Below, one piece after another: positions 59,627 to 64,000 of a stretch of 64,000 bases of DNA; position 1 is the first letter of the stretch; each line of letters starts with the position of its first letter. A model generated the notes under the pieces. It had not been told where the DNA came from. It saw nothing but the letters and a program-made list of their open reading frames with translations, and ran no database searches. A program made the position numbers and the translations under genes. This DNA is from CAVPDG01 sp963702535 (GTDB lineage: Bacteria; Chloroflexota; Anaerolineae; Anaerolineales; UBA4823), in assembly GCA_963702535.1 (NCBI GenBank), contig CAVPDG010000024.1, positions 434,001 through 498,000 of the forward strand, in the 5' to 3' direction.

Positions 59627-60134
59627 ATGGGCTATATTCACGATTCAAGCATGCGGTATTTTGTCCCGCCATCCTGGGCGGTGGATCTGGCGGAACATGG
59701 GTTCATACCCTGGACGGAACGCATTGGTATCTGCAGCGGAACGCCAGCGCTGGTAACTTCTACCTGGGCATTCCGATTGCTGTGCCGCACCAGAACGCCA
59801 ACGACAACCGGGGCAGCCGGGTGGCGAGCGTGGACGTGTATTACTCGGTCTATGATGCCGATATGACCACGCTCACGCCTGAATTCAACCTGGAAACCCT
59901 GCCGGCGGGGGCGGAATTCGATGCGCCAGCTAACCCAGCGTACACGGCAGATGCGGATCACAACCGAACGCGGAGCGGATCACGCAAGGCAGCCACGTAA
60001 TGACCTTGACGCTGAACACGGCGCTATGGGTGCAAGGTGGGGAAGCTCTGCGGCTGGATCTGTACGGCTCGGTGGGGGCTGCAGCGGTGTTCCGCTTTTG
60101 GGGGGCGCAGGTGAATTACACGTTGAGGATCTGA
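59627..60134 (+). CDS. Phage-cluster beta-rich protein, frameshifted
   Basis: MGYIHDSSMRYFVPPSW begins the gene. After frameshifts it continues with YLGIPIAVPHQNANDNRGSR, VYYSVYDADMTTLTPEF and finally WGAQVNYTLRI, about 168 residues. It looks like a virion or fibre-associated protein. No family is recognised. Confidence 0.5.
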
Positions 60135-60181
60135 CCGCAAAGGTTGCAATGGAGGTCGCAACCTGGGTTGCATGAGTAGCA

Positions 60182-60845
60182 ATGTTAATCTGCACTACGA
60201 GCAGAGTCCTGCAGCTGCTATCGGATACGACGCCGGCGACGTTTACCACCGGGCAGGTGGATGAGTCAATTCAACGGGCGCTGGATGAGTACAGCCAATA
60301 CAACCCGATGCAGGGTGAAACCCTGCTGGATCTGCCTGGCGACGGTTGGGAGATTGCCTTGAATAACGTCACCGGCTTGCTGCGGGTGATGGCGGTTCAC
60401 TGGCCATATGATTCCACGGCGGCGGAGGAAGAGCAAGAAGAGAACAAGGTAACGCACTGGTTCTTGTGGTGGGATGATGCCCAGCCGATTATTACCGTTG
60501 TGACCAGTGACAGTTCGATGCCGGTAGAAGATGACGAGGTACGCGTTCTGGTATGAGCTGGCGCACACGGTTGACGGTCTTGGGGATGGGACGGTGACAA
60601 CGATACCCGAGCTGCACGAAAGCATGCTGGTGGTGGGCGCCGCAGCCTTTACAGCCATGACGCAATCCATTGCCATGATGAACGACACCACGGCGGATAT
60701 GTATGCGGCAACTCTGATGGCGACCTGGGGCAGGGCGAAGGAACGAGAGTTCCGCCAGCTGCTTTCTAAGCTGGCGGTCCAGGTGGGCAGATCTGGCGCC
60801 CCACGCCAGGCGTGGCCGATGGATAAGTGGGATAGGGTGTACTGA
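60182..60845 (+). CDS. Head-tail-connector-like phage protein, frameshifted
   Basis: The N-terminus (TTPATFTTGQVDESIQRALD) resembles phage adaptor proteins that follow portal and capsid. A frameshift near 60535 joins the helical C-terminal half (YELAHTVDGL, then YAATLMATWGRAKEREFRQL). The total is about 220 residues. The next gene starts at its stop codon. Confidence 0.5.
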
Positions 60846-61396
60846 TGCCGAATTGGAGCACCAGGCGCGCGGCGAAACCGAAACCGCAAGAAGATCTTCC
60901 GGACTTCGACGAGGATTTTCTAAGCCTGCTGCGGCAGATCATGCCGCAGGACGTGATACCAACCGGCTGGCCTCTGTACCGCAGGGGTGGCAGCTACCGT
61001 CACTGGACAACGGCAGGGCAGAACAACTACGTTCCGACCGGCTTTACACAGATCGGCGTCTACGAGTGGGAAGCTGCGGCGGATAGTCATGTGCAAGAGC
61101 TGGTAGTCCTGCCACGGCGCTATACCGGTCGTTTCCTGGTTTGGTGCCAGATTCTGGATACCGCACCTGCCACCAAAAAGTCGGTGTGCATGGCATGGCC
61201 AAATCAGAACGGCGCCGAGTTCTTTCTTGACTGGTGGAGTCTGCGACGGGGATTTGACCCACATCCGGGTAGCCTGGCTCACCATGGGACCGGGGGCGGG
61301 AACGTGAGGCGGGTTTTCTTTGTCTTGCAGGATTTGGGTGAGGAACTGTTGTCGAGGCTTAGAGCGGTGACGCTGGCACGGTTTCCACCGGTGTGA
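60845..61396 (+). CDS. Last phage-cluster protein, unknown
   Basis: This 183-residue protein has a charged start (PNWSTRRAAKPKPQED) and a Trp-rich beta-like body (VYEWEAAADSHVQELVVLPR, RYTGRFLVWCQILD). Its last 38 bp overlap the converging nitroreductase gene. No family is recognised. Confidence 0.6.
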   Translation: MPNWSTRRAAKPKPQEDLPDFDEDFLSLLRQIMPQDVIPTGWPLYRRGGSYRHWTTAGQNNYVPTGFTQIGVYEWEAAADSHVQELVVLPRRYTGRFLVWCQILDTAPATKKSVCMAWPNQNGAEFFLDWWSLRRGFDPHPGSLAHHGTGGGNVRRVFFVLQDLGEELLSRLRAVTLARFPPV

Positions 61397-61901
61397 GCAC
61401 AAAAACACCGATATCCCGCTGGCTGGCGCGGGCGCGGTAAGCATTATAACCGCCGTACAGGAAAGCCGCCCGTTGCCAGCAAGCCTCGCGCTCTGCGCCC
61501 GTGGCTTCATGCGCGGTGTACTGCCCGGTGAAGCCGTTGGTGCTGAGCGTTGCCAGCGGGTTAGCGCGCAGGTTGTAGTACCAGGCTGGATGGTGTTCTC
61601 GTCCAAAATTGGAGGCTACCAGGATGATTTTTTCCCCGCCATCCGCTTCGAGCGGGATCGCCACCAGCGGAACGCTGCGCGGCTGTCCGGTTCTGGCGCC
61701 GCGCGTCGTCAATGTGATCACCGGCAAGCCGGTCAGCAGGCTGGTCAGCGTCGTTTTCCCTTTGCTGAGCTGGATAAAGGGCGCGTCCAGGTGGTGCAGG
61801 ATGGGCGCCAGCACGGCTGACCCGGCTCGGCTGGCTGCCAGGCGTTGCACCAGCTTTTGCCAGCGGGTGGGGTGGTAGGGTAAGTGGAGAGTCACGGGCA
61901 T
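61359..61901 (-). CDS. Deazaflavin (F420)-dependent nitroreductase-family protein
   Basis: This intact 180-residue protein has LPVITLTTRGARTGQPRSVP, ILVASNFGREHHPAWYYNLR and ANPLATLSTNGFTG, which match the split-barrel Ddn family that uses F420H2. Its start overlaps the end of the lipoprotein gene by 10 bp, so the two are cotranscribed. F420 synthesis is common in Chloroflexota. Confidence 0.87.
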   Translation of the reverse strand: MPVTLHLPYHPTRWQKLVQRLAASRAGSAVLAPILHHLDAPFIQLSKGKTTLTSLLTGLPVITLTTRGARTGQPRSVPLVAIPLEADGGEKIILVASNFGREHHPAWYYNLRANPLATLSTNGFTGQYTAHEATGAEREACWQRAAFLYGGYNAYRARASQRDIGVFVLTPVETVPASPL

Positions 61902-63505
61902 CTATCGATCACCAACAAGGCGCTTTCCTGCATTCCCTGGCGTGCTCCGGTGAAAGCCAGCTTGCAGCCATCGGGAGAGAAAGCCACCCCGGTTGTCGGG
62001 TCTGCAAGGATGGGATGATACCCGATCGCCTGCCACCTGCCCTCACCCAGCAGGTTCAGGTCGGGGAAATCCTGCCATGTTACCGTCTCGCCGTTGCTGT
62101 ACGCCATCTCACTCCAACCAGCGTTCCACGCCATGCCCTGCGGGTCAAACGCCAGCAATGTCCAGTCCCCTTCCACCAGCTCCAGGGGGCGGAAGTAAAT
62201 CGCGTGGTTGCCGCCCGGGTTTAGGTCCATCAGCAGCCACTTTCCGTCCGGGGTAACTGCGGTGAGCGTGCGGAAAGGCAGTGTCTCAACCAGGTCGTAC
62301 TCGCCGTGATACAGGCGCGCCTCGGGCAGATCGGCGTCTGCGCCGGCGCCATGCAGCAGCAGGTGGTAATGCGGCATTGCTGCCGTTCCAGGGATCGGGT
62401 ATACGCTTAGCTTGTAGCCTTGCCCGCTTCTGCCTGGGATTTCCTGCATTTCGAAGAGCGCTTCCAGCACCGGTGTAACCTTGCCGCTGACATCCAGGAT
62501 CAGGGGACCTTGAGTGAGCGTATCGTAGATCAGGAAGGAGGTAGGGCTGATCCATTCGCCTCCCAGGAAGCGCTCGGAGGCGTCAGGGCTTTCTGCCAGT
62601 TCCCAGTTCTGCTCCACCAGCGCCTGGCTGCCCTCGCTGGGCAGCAGGCGGGTTGTGAAGCTCGCTCTGCCCTGCGCCCCTTCATCTCGGAGGGTTTCCG
62701 CCCGGTACTGCCCTCCGGGGGAGATGCTGGTGTTATGACTTGGTGTCGCTGTTGCAAGCCCTGCGGCTGTCGCGCCGGATGGCTCCAGCGCGCAGGGTCG
62801 CCCTTGCAGCGTCTCGCCGCTCGCCATCTTGATGGTGATATCATCCTGCCCGCTCCATGCGACCTGGAGCGCTCCATCCGGGTCCACCCGGCAGATCTTA
62901 TCCTGACCCGGGTTGTAGAACGCCAGCGTGATGGGTACCTGCGCCTGGCTTGCAGCGGGCGCGCCAGCAGCTGACCCGTAAGCCAGCCACTTGCCGTCCG
63001 GCGACCAGCCGAAGACCTTCAGCCAGGCGGCTGTGTCGACGGGCTGCAGCGCGGTTGGCTGCCCGGGGCGGGGGGTGGGTGTCGGGAAGCTGAACGGTTC
63101 GGGATTGCCGCCGAATACCGCCACAAATGTGGCGCAGGGGATGCCCACGGCTTCAGCTGTCGGGCAGAGGTCCTGGGTTGGGTAGGATGTGCGCAGGGCA
63201 GGCGTCTCATCAACGGGCTGTGGGGCTGATGGCGTCTGGGTTGCTTGTGCAGGGTGGGATTCTGCCTGCGGCTGGCTGGGGGTTTCGCTGGGCGTTGGGC
63301 TCTCGGGCGACGGGGTAGCGCGGGTAATCACCTGAGCAGGTTGGTCGGCAGCCGGCGGCGCACCTGTCGCAGTGCTCGCCGGTGTTCGCCGGTGCTCGCC
63401 GGTGCTCGCCGGGACTTCTCCGAGGCGACCAGAGCAGGCGACCAGCGTCGCCAGAGCCAGGAGGATTGCGCATAGAAGAAAGCCTTGGTGTGTTGTCTTC
63501 TCCAT
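61892..63505 (-). CDS. Lipoprotein with Pro/Thr/Ser linker and PD40-like repeats
   Basis: This intact protein of about 537 residues has a lipobox (LVAC), then about 120 residues rich in Pro, Thr, Ser and Gln, then propeller-like blades (FGWSPDGKWLAYGSAAG, AVTPDGKWLLMDLNPG, GVAFSPDGCKLAF). A TATAAT lies only about 10 bp before the ATG and no Shine-Dalgarno is seen, so the message may be leaderless. A 10-bp tandem repeat lies just after the lipobox codons. Confidence 0.82.
   Translation of the reverse strand: MEKTTHQGFLLCAILLALATLVACSGRLGEVPASTGEHRRTPASTATGAPPAADQPAQVITRATPSPESPTPSETPSQPQAESHPAQATQTPSAPQPVDETPALRTSYPTQDLCPTAEAVGIPCATFVAVFGGNPEPFSFPTPTPRPGQPTALQPVDTAAWLKVFGWSPDGKWLAYGSAAGAPAASQAQVPITLAFYNPGQDKICRVDPDGALQVAWSGQDDITIKMASGETLQGRPCALEPSGATAAGLATATPSHNTSISPGGQYRAETLRDEGAQGRASFTTRLLPSEGSQALVEQNWELAESPDASERFLGGEWISPTSFLIYDTLTQGPLILDVSGKVTPVLEALFEMQEIPGRSGQGYKLSVYPIPGTAAMPHYHLLLHGAGADADLPEARLYHGEYDLVETLPFRTLTAVTPDGKWLLMDLNPGGNHAIYFRPLELVEGDWTLLAFDPQGMAWNAGWSEMAYSNGETVTWQDFPDLNLLGEGRWQAIGYHPILADPTTGVAFSPDGCKLAFTGARQGMQESALLVIDRCP
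63372..63411. repeat. Four tandem copies of a 10-bp unit
   Basis: GTGCTCGCCG occurs four times in a row, with one copy differing by one base. Because 10 is not a multiple of 3, loss or gain of a copy shifts the lipoprotein frame near its N-terminus. Confidence 0.85.
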
Positions 63506-63560
63506 CATTTCAGGAGAATTATAAGCGCTATTGCAGGTCGCCGGGTGAGATCGGTGCGAC

Positions 63561-64000
63561 CTATTCCTGGAATTGGCTTGTATCCACCGAGACCACACCG
63601 CCGTAGTAGCCAAAGCGCAGGGTATAGGTGATCCCCGCGCGTTTCACCTCGAGCGTGTCCCAATTCTCCAGCACATTTCTGGGTCCGCCACGCGATCCAT
63701 TGGCATACTCCAGGGGCTGGCAGGCGCCGTCTACCACCGCGCCGATCTTGAACTAGCTCGTCCTCCTCCACGATCGAGTAGGTGAGCGCCAGGAGCGGTT
63801 GCCCGAGATCGACAAGCAAGATCCCTGCCGGTTCTTTCTTCGTCTGGTGCGAGCCGAGCAGCTCTTTGTCGCGTTTTCCGCTCTCGACTTTCACCACGCG
63901 CTCCGCTGCGATGTTCGTGAAGAAGCCCTCCAGGCACGCACCTCCTTCTCCCAGGGCTAGCGGGGCGGCGCTGGCTGCTGGTTGTGCGCTGGGCGCCTGG
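63561..64000 (-). CDS. Secreted protein, N-terminus outside the window, frameshifted
   Basis: The visible part reads CLEGFFTNIAAERVVKVES, then LVDLGQPLLALTYSIVEED. After a frameshift near 63754 it reads FKIGAVVDGACQPLEYANGS and ends in GYYGGVVSVDTSQFQE. An Ala/Pro-rich stretch at the window edge suggests a linker after a signal or lipid anchor. No family is recognised. Confidence 0.6.

Noticed and set aside
63372..63411. CRISPR array
   Set aside because: The units are 10 bp and directly adjacent, without spacers, and lie within a coding region.

Overview
The window looks like a GC-rich chromosomal segment of a Chloroflexota bacterium, probably of the Anaerolineae. The grounds are indirect: secreted proteins with long Pro/Thr linkers, recurrent C-terminal LPL-type tails, a paired LmrCD-like ABC exporter with a long first extracellular loop, a DUF4349 lipoprotein, arsenosugar-type glycosyltransferases, and a Gram-positive-type LexA box as known in green non-sulfur bacteria. 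No rRNA, tRNA or CRISPR array was seen. More than half of the genes carry one or more 1-nt frameshifts that leave conserved protein intact on both sides, often as compensating pairs. This reads as uncorrected indel error in the assembly rather than gene decay. Such genes are annotated here as single features spanning all frames, and frameshift positions are approximate.

Layout. 1-6465: a partial MttB-family corrinoid methyltransferase converges on a leftward set made of a GntR/HutC regulator, an FLVCR-like MFS carrier, a sphingosine-1-phosphate-lyase-like PLP enzyme and an FGGY kinase. Together these suggest uptake and breakdown of an amino-alcohol or quaternary amine. 6640-9540: an ArsR/CzrA-type metal sensor with its operator, a CDF zinc exporter, a small membrane protein and a DUF4349 lipoprotein. 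9954-15808: a flavin oxidoreductase, then a leftward MarR plus double ABC exporter operon. 16018-23377: a LacI-controlled sugar operon (binding protein, two permeases, a GT-B-like protein, a GH27 alpha-galactosidase) behind a consensus promoter and a perfect 28-bp operator. 23414-28727: an MFS exporter, two arsenosugar-type glycosyltransferases with a radical SAM enzyme, a DoxX-like protein and an alpha/beta hydrolase.

28792-49586 is rich in envelope and secreted proteins: a PQQ-like propeller, a large propeller with five Fn3-like modules behind an attenuated leader, a CAP/LysM protein, a bactofilin-like membrane protein, an NBR1-type Ig lipoprotein and PD40 lipoproteins. Among them is a protoglobin fused to two Rieske domains. 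Palindromic repeats and a RAYT transposase remnant lie between genes.

49771-61396 is a rightward phage-type cluster: packaging genes, large terminase, portal, prohead protease, major capsid, beta-helix tail spike, a holin-like protein and connector-like proteins. It begins at a promoter overlapped by a LexA box and a leader that can close into a long stem. No integrase, repressor, replication or recognisable tail-tube gene is present. The cluster could be a defective prophage, a gene-transfer-agent-like particle, or a capsid-only element. Beyond it lie a deazaflavin-type nitroreductase, a lipoprotein with a frame-shifting 10-bp repeat, and a partial secreted protein.
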